A stretch of 14,109 nucleotides of DNA from an uncultured Romboutsia sp. (GTDB taxonomy: Bacteria; Bacillota; Clostridia; Peptostreptococcales; Peptostreptococcaceae), in contig CALFLM010000051.1 in assembly GCA_937880075.1 (NCBI GenBank), positions 1-14,109 of the forward strand, written 5' to 3'. Numbering within the stretch: the first letter of the stretch is position 1; each line of letters begins with the position of its first letter. Below, piece by piece: positions 7,307 through 14,073 of this stretch. Under the pieces are notes generated by a model that had not been told where the DNA came from, made no database searches, and worked only from the letters and a program-made list of their open reading frames with translations. The translations under genes were made by a program, and so were the position numbers.

Positions 7307-8302
7307 CTATTTTAATTTTTTTATTAATAATTCAGCTATTTGAACGGTATTTGTTGCAGCACCTTTTCTTATGTTATCCGCTACAACCCACATGTTTATT
7401 CCATTTTCAACACTGTAATCTCTTCTTATTCTTCCAACATAAACTTCATCTTTTCCTTCTACATCTATAGGCATAGGATAAACATTATTTTTAACATCAT
7501 CAACTATCTTAACTCCTTCAGTTTTTTGAAGTAATTTATATATTTGATCCATTTCAAAAGAATTTTCAAATTCTAAGTTAATAGATACACTATGACCATA
7601 TTTAACCGGAACCCTAACAGTTGTAGCTGTTACTCTTACACTTGCATCATTTAATATTTTCTTAGTTTCATCAATCATCTTCATTTCTTCTTTTGTGTAA
7701 CCGTTGTCTAAAAATTCGTCTATATGAGGAAGGCAATTGTATGCTATTTGATGTGGATATTTCTTATTTTCTCCACCATTAATTCCATTTTCTAAATCTT
7801 TTATACCACCTACTCCAGAACCTGATACAGCTTGATAAGTAGAGTAAATTATTCTTTTTATTTTTAAAGTTTCGTGAAGTTTTGTTAATGGTACTACAGA
7901 TTGAATTGTTGAACAGTTTGGATTTGCTATTATACCATTATTCCAATCAATATCTTTAGGATTAACTTCTGGAACTACCAGCGGTATATCCTTTTCCATT
8001 CGCCAAGCACTACTATTATCAACCACTATAACTCCATTATCTCTAGCTATAGGTGCAAACCTCTTACTTACATCTCCTCCTGCTGAGAACAACGCTATAT
8101 CTATCTCTCTATCAAATGATTCTTCTGTTAATGCCTCTACCTTATATTCCTTACCTCTAAAAACTAGCTCTGTTCCTGCAGATTTTTCAGATGAAAATAA
8201 ATATAGATTTTTTATTGGAAACTTTCTTTCCTCTAATACTTCTAAAAATGTTCTACCAACCATTCCTGTTGCCCCTACTATAGCTAAATTTACTTTATTC
8301 AT
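7307..8302 (-). CDS. asd: Aspartate-semialdehyde dehydrogenase
   Basis: Reduces aspartyl phosphate with NADPH to aspartate semialdehyde (EC 1.2.1.11), the common precursor of lysine, threonine and methionine. I take the ATG at 8302 (331 aa, MNKVNLAIVGATG), not the upstream in-frame start at 8365. The inner start has GGAGG 8 bases upstream and puts the nucleotide loop GATGMVGR at residues 10-17, as in the family; the extra 21 residues of the longer reading look like leader sequence. The active-site cysteine is C130 in NPNCSTIQ, with Q157 in YQAVSG and H237 in VPVKYGHS. It lies 74 bases after lysC and 12 bases before dapA in the same operon. Confidence 0.95.
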   Translation of the reverse strand: MNKVNLAIVGATGMVGRTFLEVLEERKFPIKNLYLFSSEKSAGTELVFRGKEYKVEALTEESFDREIDIALFSAGGDVSKRFAPIARDNGVIVVDNSSAWRMEKDIPLVVPEVNPKDIDWNNGIIANPNCSTIQSVVPLTKLHETLKIKRIIYSTYQAVSGSGVGGIKDLENGINGGENKKYPHQIAYNCLPHIDEFLDNGYTKEEMKMIDETKKILNDASVRVTATTVRVPVKYGHSVSINLEFENSFEMDQIYKLLQKTEGVKIVDDVKNNVYPMPIDVEGKDEVYVGRIRRDYSVENGINMWVVADNIRKGAATNTVQIAELLIKKLK

Positions 8303-8310
8303 TTTTGATT

Positions 8311-8315
8311 CCTCC
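8311..8315 (-). promoter_or_regulatory. Ribosome binding site that decides the asd start
   Basis: GGAGG on the minus strand, 8 bases before the ATG at 8302. The longer frame opening at 8365 has no comparable site, so translation should begin at 8302. Confidence 0.8.
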
Positions 8316-8376
8316 AATATTTTAAATTTTTTATTAATAAACATAAAAATTACTCTTATTACCAATTATTGATATG

Positions 8377-9576
8377 CTATAAATCAAACTCATTCCCTAA
8401 TAATCCTATAAAGCTTTGTTTATATTTATTGTCAACTATAAAAGATATACTTAATTCAGATGTAAATACTTGTTTGAAATCAATATTATTTTTCTTAAAT
8501 ATATTAAATATTTTATTTATAACATCATGGTTGATTCCTTTACCAACAACTGATATTGTGCTTACATCTAAATCTTTGTACACTTCTATATGATTTAATT
8601 TTGATTTTATTTCACACATAGCTTTATCTACGCATCCTAAGTCACCTTTACTTACAATAAAAGAAAGGTCTGTATGTTCATTATCAAAAACTATTTGATT
8701 TATCATTTTTATTTCTAAATTCTCATTGGATAATATTTCAAGTATCATGGATATATCATTAGATTTTGATAAAGCATTTTTTATAGTTAGTATAGAAGTG
8801 TTGTCATCTATAGCAATTCCTATTATAGATTTGCAATTTATAATATTTTTATTTTCAGTTATATAAGTTCCCTTAGTGTCCTTACTACTTGAAGTTACAT
8901 ATATAGGTACATTTTTTCTATAACCTATTTCCACTGAAGTAGTTTCCATTACACCAGCACCTAACCTTGACATTTCTATCATCTCTTTATAACCTATGCA
9001 ATCTAATTTCTTTGCATTAGGATAAAGCTTTGGATCAACAGGATATATTCCTTCTACATCAGTGTATATAATACAATTACATCCAAGTGCTGCAGCTAAT
9101 GCAACCGCAGTAGTGTCAGAACCTCCTCTCCCTAATGTTGTTATATCTCCATTTTCATTTACCCCTTGAAATCCTGCTACAATAACAATTTTGCCTTGAT
9201 CTAGATTTTCCCTTATCCTATCAGTATCAATGCTCTCTATCTCACTTTTTGCATGAGCACCTTTTGTTTTTATACCAGCTTGATATCCTGTAAAAGATAT
9301 TGCATCATATCCTAAAGACTTAATTGCAATAGCTAGCAAAGATATTGATATTTGTTCTCCTGTTGATAAAAGTACATCAAATTCCCTTTTATCAGGATTT
9401 GTAGATATTTCTTTAGCTAAATCAACAAGCTTATTCGTTGTTTTACCCATTGCAGAAACTACAACTACTACATCATTTCCTTTTTCTTTTTCTAGTATTA
9501 CTTTTTTTGCAACGGATTTTATTTTTTCAATACTACCCATTGATGTCCCACCATATTTATGAACTATAGTACTCAA
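8377..9576 (-). CDS. lysC: Aspartate kinase, monofunctional, with two C-terminal ACT domains
   Basis: Phosphorylates aspartate (EC 2.7.2.4), the entry step of the aspartate family pathway. The 399 residues match the monofunctional class. The kinase domain carries KYGGTS (7-12), STGEQIS (71-77), GFQGVNENGDITTLGRGG (135-152) with SDTTA, YTDVEGIYPVDP (171-182) and MIEMSRLGAGVM (199-210). Two ACT domains occupy about 260-325 and 335-399, and normally bind lysine and/or threonine for feedback control. The start codon is TTG, supported by AGGGG at 9584-9588 seven bases upstream and by family alignment of the N-terminus. It is the first gene of lysC-asd-dapA-dapB. The allosteric effector cannot be stated from sequence alone. 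Confidence 0.95.
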   Translation of the reverse strand: MSTIVHKYGGTSMGSIEKIKSVAKKVILEKEKGNDVVVVVSAMGKTTNKLVDLAKEISTNPDKREFDVLLSTGEQISISLLAIAIKSLGYDAISFTGYQAGIKTKGAHAKSEIESIDTDRIRENLDQGKIVIVAGFQGVNENGDITTLGRGGSDTTAVALAAALGCNCIIYTDVEGIYPVDPKLYPNAKKLDCIGYKEMIEMSRLGAGVMETTSVEIGYRKNVPIYVTSSSKDTKGTYITENKNIINCKSIIGIAIDDNTSILTIKNALSKSNDISMILEILSNENLEIKMINQIVFDNEHTDLSFIVSKGDLGCVDKAMCEIKSKLNHIEVYKDLDVSTISVVGKGINHDVINKIFNIFKKNNIDFKQVFTSELSISFIVDNKYKQSFIGLLGNEFDL

Positions 9577-9691
9577 AATAACACCCCTTTTTTCATGATA
9601 ATATATGCTATGTTAAATACCTTATATTGGTTATTGTTTTTTCTGCACTTACTATTGAAAAAAATGCTTTTAGTTATAAAGCTTATCTATA
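9577..9691 (-). promoter_or_regulatory. lysC operon leader; weak promoter candidate at 9686-9715
   Basis: This untranslated stretch lies directly before the TTG start of lysC. A candidate promoter reads TTGATT (9710-9715), 18 bases, TATAGA (9686-9691) on the minus strand, 4 of 6 in each box. Its -35 box and spacer lie inside repeat copy B. Another possible -10 (TATAAG) lies closer to the gene without a good -35. I see no lysine riboswitch core and no T-box AGGGTGG motif. Confidence 0.3.
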
Positions 9692-9787
9692 AAAAAATTC
9701 ACTTTGCTTAATCAACGTGTTAGCGAAACATTTCATGTAACCAACGATATATACTTACTACTGCTTAGGATACATCCACTTATCAAA
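9692..9787. repeat. Dispersed intergenic repeat, copy B (96 nt)
   Basis: The partner of the copy at 5474-5569: same orientation, ungapped, 73 of 96 positions identical. Here too it sits just after a hairpin (9800-9840, in the minus direction) and upstream of a minus-strand gene, with lysC starting 115 bases further on. In the minus direction both copies can form a tiny hairpin around ACATGAA(A/G)TGT; its closing pair changes from U-A here to U-G in copy A. Both copies finish in a T-run. Function is unknown: it could be an old small mobile element, a promoter-bearing repeat or a structured RNA. Confidence 0.7.
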
Positions 9788-9799
9788 TCATTAGAAATT

Positions 9800-9840
9800 G
9801 GGATTATAATTTATCTACAAACCAGATAATTTATAATCCC
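9800..9840. repeat. Large hairpin, 17-nt arms, between the PrcB-like gene and lysC
   Basis: Arms 9800-9816 (GGGATTATAATTTATCT) and 9824-9840 pair at 16 of 17 positions around a 7-base loop. Neither side is followed by a clear T-run (AATTTCTAATG on the minus strand), so it may be a backup terminator or a transcript-stabilising structure. It directly follows the perfect hairpin at 9851-9896 in the minus direction. Confidence 0.6.
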
Positions 9841-9850
9841 TTAATATATA

Positions 9851-9896
9851 AAAATAATCGAGTTGATTTTTGTTGTAAAATCAACTCGATTATTTT
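9851..9896 (-). terminator. Terminator of the PrcB-like gene, perfect 20-bp stem
   Basis: Arms 9851-9870 and 9877-9896 are perfect complements (core AATCGAGTTGATT) around a 6-base loop. The outer AAAATAAT/ATTATTTT part supplies the U-rich end in both directions. It starts 8 bases after the stop codon of the 9905-10336 gene. Confidence 0.8.
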
Positions 9897-9904
9897 CAAT
9901 TCTA

Positions 9905-10336
9905 TTAATTTTCCTCTACTGATGTATTCAACTCTATTGAATCAGGTAACTCGTTTAAATTAGTTTCAACTACTATGTATGGATATGATTTTTCCTTATC
10001 CTTATATACTACTTTTACTCTCATTATATTTTTATCATCTTGTTTTACAACATCTATTTTATCCATTTCTATACCATGATTCTTATCATTACCTCTAGTT
10101 ACAACTACATAAATTTTATTATTTAACTTAACAGCTAATGCTCTTTCCTCGTTCACATATTTATCCATCATATCTAGTATCTTTTCTGGTATAGCTTCTC
10201 TTTGTAAAATAGTATAGTCTACTGGCTTTGACTGTTCCATAAACATATTAGGTATAACTATAAAGCCACCAATTACTAATGCCATAATTATAACTCCATA
10301 TATTACACCTTTAATATTAAAATTTACTTTCTTCAC
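9905..10336 (-). CDS. Membrane-anchored protein with a PrcB_C-like domain (143 aa)
   Basis: Residues 9-30 form one hydrophobic membrane segment after a short basic N-terminus (KKVNFNIKG), so the rest is probably extracytoplasmic. From about 65 to 135 the pattern RALAVKLNNKIYVVVTRG, a variable loop, DVVKQDDKNIMRVKVVYK and YPYIVVETN resembles the PrcB C-terminal domain (named from a treponemal protease complex). That is a recollection-based match. The start is GTG, with GGGGGTGAT 8 bases before it. It is monocistronic, with two big hairpins after it and a terminator of the previous operon before it. Role unknown: possibly an envelope protein or a partner of an exported protease. No link to the S41 protease elsewhere in the window is shown. 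Confidence 0.7.
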   Translation of the reverse strand: MKKVNFNIKGVIYGVIIMALVIGGFIVIPNMFMEQSKPVDYTILQREAIPEKILDMMDKYVNEERALAVKLNNKIYVVVTRGNDKNHGIEMDKIDVVKQDDKNIMRVKVVYKDKEKSYPYIVVETNLNELPDSIELNTSVEEN

Positions 10337-10570
10337 TTATATCACCCCCATATTTTAAATATATGAAGCATGTATAAGCATTAGAAGAATATTTAATATA
10401 TAAATTAATATAATCTGTTGTACTAGTTTATTTTACTAAACATATTAAAATTACTATATAAAGTTCTTAACTATACAAAATATAACTTGTTAGAATCTAG
10501 TATTTTAAATAATCATATTTAACTAAAACAAAAAGTTAATATAAGTTTTTTAATTACTGAGTATAATATA
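10337..10570. other. AT-rich intergenic region without a recognised gene
   Basis: I see no reading frame with a ribosome binding site on either strand and no RNA gene. It must hold the promoter of the PrcB-like gene on the minus strand, but no pair of hexamers stands out in this AT-rich background. Confidence 0.5.
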
Positions 10571-10605
10571 AATTAAAAAGTGCTATGAAAAATAATAGCA
10601 CTTTT
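10571..10605 (-). terminator. Terminator of the gntR-ABC-permease operon
   Basis: AAAAGTGCTAT (10576-10586) and ATAGCACTTTT (10595-10605) are perfect 11-base arms with an 8-base loop. On the minus strand the stem runs into TTTTTAATT. It begins just after the stop codon of the 10612-11832 gene. Confidence 0.85.
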
Positions 10606-10611
10606 GTTAAT

Positions 10612-11832
10612 TTATAGTTCATCATTTTTAAGTATATAACTACTAGATGTAAATTCATTACCTTGTCTATACTCACCTATATATAATGTACTTTTGCTAG
10701 TTTGATCTAACACAATTACATTATCAGTATATTCTTTTATATTAAGCCTTGAATTCATATTAGATTCTGGATTAAAAGCATTTAATAATATGTATATCTT
10801 ATTATCTATAATTCTAAATGTACTTACATCCATAATTTCGTTTAGCTTTTTAATACTATATTGTTCATTATTAGCTAATACTTTACCAGTTTTTAAATCT
10901 ATAGTATATAAACTTAAATTCATTTTATTTTTATTACTTATATTAGATAATAGATTCAATTTTTCACCTTCCACATTTTGCTTATATGAGTCTAAAGGAA
11001 GCTCTAAATTAATTTTATTATCTATATAATCAAATTTATTATTTTCCATATCATAATAAGCTAAATAATAATTATTTTCTAATTTATTTCGATTTTCTAA
11101 GTAAAAATAAATCCTATTATCTATTACGAATGTATTATTATGAACTACTCTATATTTAGATTTATCATCTATTTTTAAATTAATCTTATTTACTGATTTA
11201 GCTTCTTTATTGTTAAAATTAACCTTAGATATTTCCACAAAGTATTCTAGTTCATCTTTTCCTGTCTTTTTTATATCAGGATTACTTTCTTGTTCTCCAA
11301 GTAAAATAATATAAACTTCACCGTTATACTTAGTTACTGATTCTTTGTGACTACTATTATTTTCAGGTTTTAGACTATTTGGAATTTCTATTTGAAACTC
11401 TGAAACTTCCCCTGTATCTAAATTTTTATCTTTTATAGTTGTTGATAGCGTAATATCAGATTCTCCATAATATTCCTCAACATACTCTATATATCCTATA
11501 CTATTTTCATCTGAATATACAGAATCTGCATCATATATATAACCTTTAAGTATCTCTCTATTTTCATTAAAATCCTTTGAATATTTATATATATCTGGAT
11601 TTTGCTTTACATTTTTATTAAATTTATACCTATCCTTAGACAATATAACATTATTAATAGAGTAAATACCTCTCTTCTCTTGGCTAAATATAGTAACCTC
11701 TCCCAAACTTGATTGATTTCCAACTATATTTTTCAATGTGTGTTTAGGTTGTGAAATAATCATAACTCCTGTTAAAATAACTATAGAAGATAATGATAAT
11801 CCTAAGGTTGCTAACGATAATTTTTTATTCAT
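10612..11832 (-). CDS. Membrane-anchored extracytoplasmic protein of unknown function (406 aa), partner of the ABC transporter
   Basis: No family recognised. Residues 8-27 form an N-terminal membrane anchor or uncleaved signal (no lipobox cysteine). The rest is a polar, asparagine/lysine-rich domain with recurring beta-strand pairs such as YYLAYYDMENNKFDYI, LSLYTIDLKTGKVLA and RIIDNKIYILLNAF. This spacing suggests a beta-propeller-like fold outside the membrane; that is an inference from pattern only. It follows the permease after an 11-base gap with AGGGGGT before the ATG, and a strong terminator follows it, so it is the last gene of the operon. The position suggests a sensor, an accessory subunit or a binding protein for whatever the transporter handles. 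Confidence 0.75.
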   Translation of the reverse strand: MNKKLSLATLGLSLSSIVILTGVMIISQPKHTLKNIVGNQSSLGEVTIFSQEKRGIYSINNVILSKDRYKFNKNVKQNPDIYKYSKDFNENREILKGYIYDADSVYSDENSIGYIEYVEEYYGESDITLSTTIKDKNLDTGEVSEFQIEIPNSLKPENNSSHKESVTKYNGEVYIILLGEQESNPDIKKTGKDELEYFVEISKVNFNNKEAKSVNKINLKIDDKSKYRVVHNNTFVIDNRIYFYLENRNKLENNYYLAYYDMENNKFDYIDNKINLELPLDSYKQNVEGEKLNLLSNISNKNKMNLSLYTIDLKTGKVLANNEQYSIKKLNEIMDVSTFRIIDNKIYILLNAFNPESNMNSRLNIKEYTDNVIVLDQTSKSTLYIGEYRQGNEFTSSSYILKNDEL

Positions 11833-11843
11833 AAATTTACCCC

Positions 11844-12671
11844 CTATAAACCAATTCTTTTATTTAATAATGTTCTTGAAACTAAAACTGATATTACAAA
11901 TATAACTATATAGTATACTATCTGTACTTTAAGTAAGATATCTACATATTGTGCATATTGTGAAGTTAATGATATATACAATATTATAGAAATAAGTATA
12001 TATCCCACACCTAAAATAACTCCTATTTTGTTATAACTTCTCTCAATTATAACTCCCGTAAACATTACAATAACTGCAAGTGCTACACCTAAAACATCTA
12101 TCATTAAGAAATCTATAGGTTGGCTAAATATCAAATTAGAAAACCTATTTTGAGCTACTAGCATAGTTTCAAATACATTTGTAAATCCTTCTACATTAAC
12201 ATTCAGTATAGATTTTATAATAACTAAATCTATAAACCAAAATAAAATTTGTACTGATATAACACCAAATATCATACTCGTTACTGTTATAAATTTTGCT
12301 ATGTATATATTAAACCTATTTTGCGGTAACATAAGTAATGTTGCTATAGTCTTACTTTTAGAAAAGTAATCTCTATACCATATAACAAGGCTATATAATA
12401 AACACAGTAAAACAGAAAATGCCACAACCATTTTAGTTGTAAAAGTTAAATCTCCTATTAAATATTCATATATATATTTAATACCTTCTTCGCTTTTTAG
12501 TACTTGAATATTAATAGGTTCTCCTTCTATATAATAACGTCCTGATGACATATTATATATACTAAATAAAGTTGCTCCAATATTTGAAGCAAATAATATT
12601 CCTATCAACGCAAAATATATTTTGTATATTCTCTTAAACTCCATATCATACAAAGTTAATATATTATTCAC
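11844..12671 (-). CDS. ABC-2-like transporter permease (275 aa, six membrane segments)
   Basis: Predicted membrane part of an ABC transporter. Hydrophobic segments lie at about 17-38, 79-98, 124-152, 186-209, 215-235 and 246-266, with an extracytoplasmic loop at about 40-75. The charged cytoplasmic segment FSKSKTIATLLMLPQNRFNIYIAKF (103-127, shown in part by KSKTIATLLMLP) is the coupling-helix type seen in ABC-2/YtrC-like exporters. The start is GTG inside the end of the ATPase gene: the two frames overlap by 8 bases (GGTGAATAA), with GAGGGAGG upstream, implying translational coupling. Only one permease gene is present, so a homodimer is expected. Substrate unknown. Confidence 0.85.
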   Translation of the reverse strand: MNNILTLYDMEFKRIYKIYFALIGILFASNIGATLFSIYNMSSGRYYIEGEPINIQVLKSEEGIKYIYEYLIGDLTFTTKMVVAFSVLLCLLYSLVIWYRDYFSKSKTIATLLMLPQNRFNIYIAKFITVTSMIFGVISVQILFWFIDLVIIKSILNVNVEGFTNVFETMLVAQNRFSNLIFSQPIDFLMIDVLGVALAVIVMFTGVIIERSYNKIGVILGVGYILISIILYISLTSQYAQYVDILLKVQIVYYIVIFVISVLVSRTLLNKRIGL

Positions 12672-13356
12672 CTTTATATACCTCCCTCATTTTATCAACT
12701 ATAGACATTCCATCCCTTGTTCGAAGCTCTTCAGCATTAAATATACAAGAAACTTTCCCCTCATCTATTAAAATGACATCATCTGCTATCATCTCTATTT
12801 CACTTATTTCATGAGTTGTTAATATTATACTTTGTTCTTCATTTATGTATTTTGTCATTACCCCTAAAAACTCTTCTCTTTTAAAAATATCAATTCCAGA
12901 AAAAGGCTCGTCAAGAAGAGTATACTTTGCATTTTGAGCAAATCCTAATATTATTTTTACCCTTGCTATATTCCCTTTTGATAGTTTAGATATTTTTCTA
13001 TCGTCAGTTAAGTTGAATAATTCTAACATTTCATAAGCTTTTTCATCATCCCAATTTTTATAGAAATGTTTCATAAATTCAAAACTTTCTTTTATTGTAT
13101 ATTGAACAAAATGATTATCTATATCTGGTACAAAAGAAACCTTATCGTAAGTTTTATAAGTTATCTTTTCATTATCTATTAATATCTCACCTTTGTCTGG
13201 TTTGATAAGACCTGCAATAGATTTCAATATCGTTGATTTTCCAACTCCATTTATACCAAGTATACAAGTTATTTTTCCCTCTTCTATATTAAAAGATATA
13301 TCATCTAATGCTTTCACTTTTCTATATTTTTTGCTTACATTCTTTACTTCTATCAA
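12664..13356 (-). CDS. ABC transporter ATP-binding protein, YtrB-like (230 aa)
   Basis: Cytoplasmic ATPase that would power the permease at 11844-12671. Walker A is GINGVGKST (34-42), Walker B is YTLLDEP (145-151) with catalytic E150, the D-loop is SGID (153-156) and the switch histidine is H182 in TTHE. The signature motif is LSKGN (125-129), not LSGGQ, and the Q-loop position reads VPDID without a glutamine. Both are features of the YtrB/CcmA-like group regulated by YtrA-type repressors. The start is TTG, with a run of six G at 13363-13368; that ribosome binding site abuts the stop codon of the repressor gene, suggesting coupling. It is the second gene of the operon. Confidence 0.9.
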   Translation of the reverse strand: MIEVKNVSKKYRKVKALDDISFNIEEGKITCILGINGVGKSTILKSIAGLIKPDKGEILIDNEKITYKTYDKVSFVPDIDNHFVQYTIKESFEFMKHFYKNWDDEKAYEMLELFNLTDDRKISKLSKGNIARVKIILGFAQNAKYTLLDEPFSGIDIFKREEFLGVMTKYINEEQSIILTTHEISEIEMIADDVILIDEGKVSCIFNAEELRTRDGMSIVDKMREVYKGE

Positions 13357-13368
13357 GACTTTCCCCCC

Positions 13369-13725
13369 TTAGTACTTATCGTTTATTATTTCTATAAGCT
13401 CTTCTTTCCCTACATTTATAGCTTTCATATTTTCTATGAAAATTTCCATAGATTCATTTATAAGATCATGCCTTATTTGATTAATTATATTTTCATCAGT
13501 AGTTACGCTACTTTGGTAACTTTTTATAGTTTTTATAATTCCCATCTCTTCCATCTCCTTATATGATTTTTGAACTGTGTTTGGATTTACTTTTAAAAGT
13601 TGTGCCATTTCTCTTCTTGAAGGTATGGTATCCCCTGGGTTTAGATTTCCTGTTACAACTTGTTGTTTTATATATCTTATAATTTGTAGATAGACCGGCT
13701 CTCTATCATTTGGTATAAAATTCAT
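13369..13725 (-). CDS. GntR-family transcriptional repressor, YtrA subfamily (118 aa)
   Basis: DNA-binding regulator with an N-terminal winged helix (about 10-75: PVYLQIIRYIKQQV, GDTIPSRREMAQLLKVNPNT, VQKSYKEMEEMGII) and a short C-terminal helical dimerisation part, the size typical of YtrA-type regulators that lack a ligand domain. The usual glycine-rich wing (GxGTFV) after the recognition helix is replaced by KTIKSYQSSV, so the wing is divergent. GGAGG at 13733-13737 precedes the ATG by 7 bases. It is the first gene of the repressor-ATPase-permease-exported protein operon, with its probable operator in the promoter. Bacillus YtrA responds to cell-wall antibiotics; the inducer here is unknown. 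Confidence 0.9.
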   Translation of the reverse strand: MNFIPNDREPVYLQIIRYIKQQVVTGNLNPGDTIPSRREMAQLLKVNPNTVQKSYKEMEEMGIIKTIKSYQSSVTTDENIINQIRHDLINESMEIFIENMKAINVGKEELIEIINDKY

Positions 13726-13760
13726 TCATCCACCTCCGTATTACCGTACTAATCCAGCAG

Positions 13761-13795
13761 TACAGTTATAACTGTATTGTATCAATAATACAGTT
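13761..13795. promoter_or_regulatory. Palindromic operator of the GntR/YtrA-type repressor
   Basis: TACAGTTATAACTGTA (13761-13776) is a perfect 16-bp palindrome. Its right half AACTGTATT (13770-13778) also pairs with an inverted AATACAGTT at 13787-13795, giving ACTGTA-N12-TACAGT. Three half-sites therefore cover the -10 box, the spacer and the start of transcription. This resembles the AGTGTA-N13-TACACT form I recall for Bacillus YtrA, and the position fits repression by blocking RNA polymerase. Confidence 0.7.
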
Positions 13796-13804
13796 ATAAT
13801 GCAA
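13776..13804 (-). promoter_or_regulatory. Promoter of the gntR-ABC operon
   Basis: On the minus strand TTGCAT (13799-13804), a 17-base spacer, then TACAAT (13776-13781, 5 of 6). Transcription would start near 13769, about 44 bases before the repressor's ATG, within the operator palindrome. Confidence 0.6.
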
Positions 13805-13949
13805 CTATTTTTAACATTTTTTTATTTTTAATATTTATCTACGTCACTATTTAAGCATTAATTTCATTACAAAATCATCATAATAACCTATCTTTTAAAT
13901 TAATTTACTATTTTAAAGATTTTAATATATACAACTATCTTAATACACT
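13805..13949. other. AT-rich intergenic region without a recognised gene
   Basis: Between the gntR promoter and the right-edge terminator I see no reading frame with a ribosome binding site and no RNA gene on either strand. Confidence 0.5.
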
Positions 13950-13992
13950 AAAAAAGGTAGTACTTATCTAATTTAATAGATAAAATACTACC
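13950..13992 (-). terminator. Terminator of a gene entering from the right edge
   Basis: GGTAGTA-C-TTATCTA (13956-13970) pairs with TAGATAA-AA-TACTACC (13977-13992): two perfect 7-base stems separated by a small internal loop, with a 6-base terminal loop. On the minus strand it is followed by TTTTTT (complement of 13950-13955). It would end a minus-strand transcript that comes from beyond base 14109. Confidence 0.8.
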
Positions 13993-14073
13993 TCTATATC
14001 AAAATAAATTATAAAATTTAGTAATTATATAAATCAGTATCTAAATTTAATTTTTATATTATATATGTTTTAA

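Noticed and set aside
8303..8365. Longer asd reading with 21 extra N-terminal residues
   Set aside because: It lacks a ribosome binding site, while the ATG at 8302 has GGAGG 8 bases upstream and gives the family's normal N-terminus.
6719..8593. Plus-strand frames opposite dapA, asd and lysC
   Set aside because: They lie entirely or almost entirely within conserved enzyme genes on the other strand and have no ribosome binding sites.
9658..9682. Short stem GCTTT/AAAGC followed by a T-run in the lysC leader, as an attenuator
   Set aside because: Only 5 base pairs, and it would lie at the very start of the transcript from the candidate promoter; no alternative antiterminator pairing was seen.
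9577..9790. Lysine riboswitch or T-box before lysC
   Set aside because: The leader lacks the conserved riboswitch core segments and the AGGGTGGNACCGCG T-box motif, and no transcription attenuator with a strong stem was found.
10790..11029. Plus-strand 79-codon hydrophobic frame inside the 406-aa gene
   Set aside because: Hydrophobicity is what antisense of K/N/D/E-rich coding gives; no ribosome binding site or promoter.
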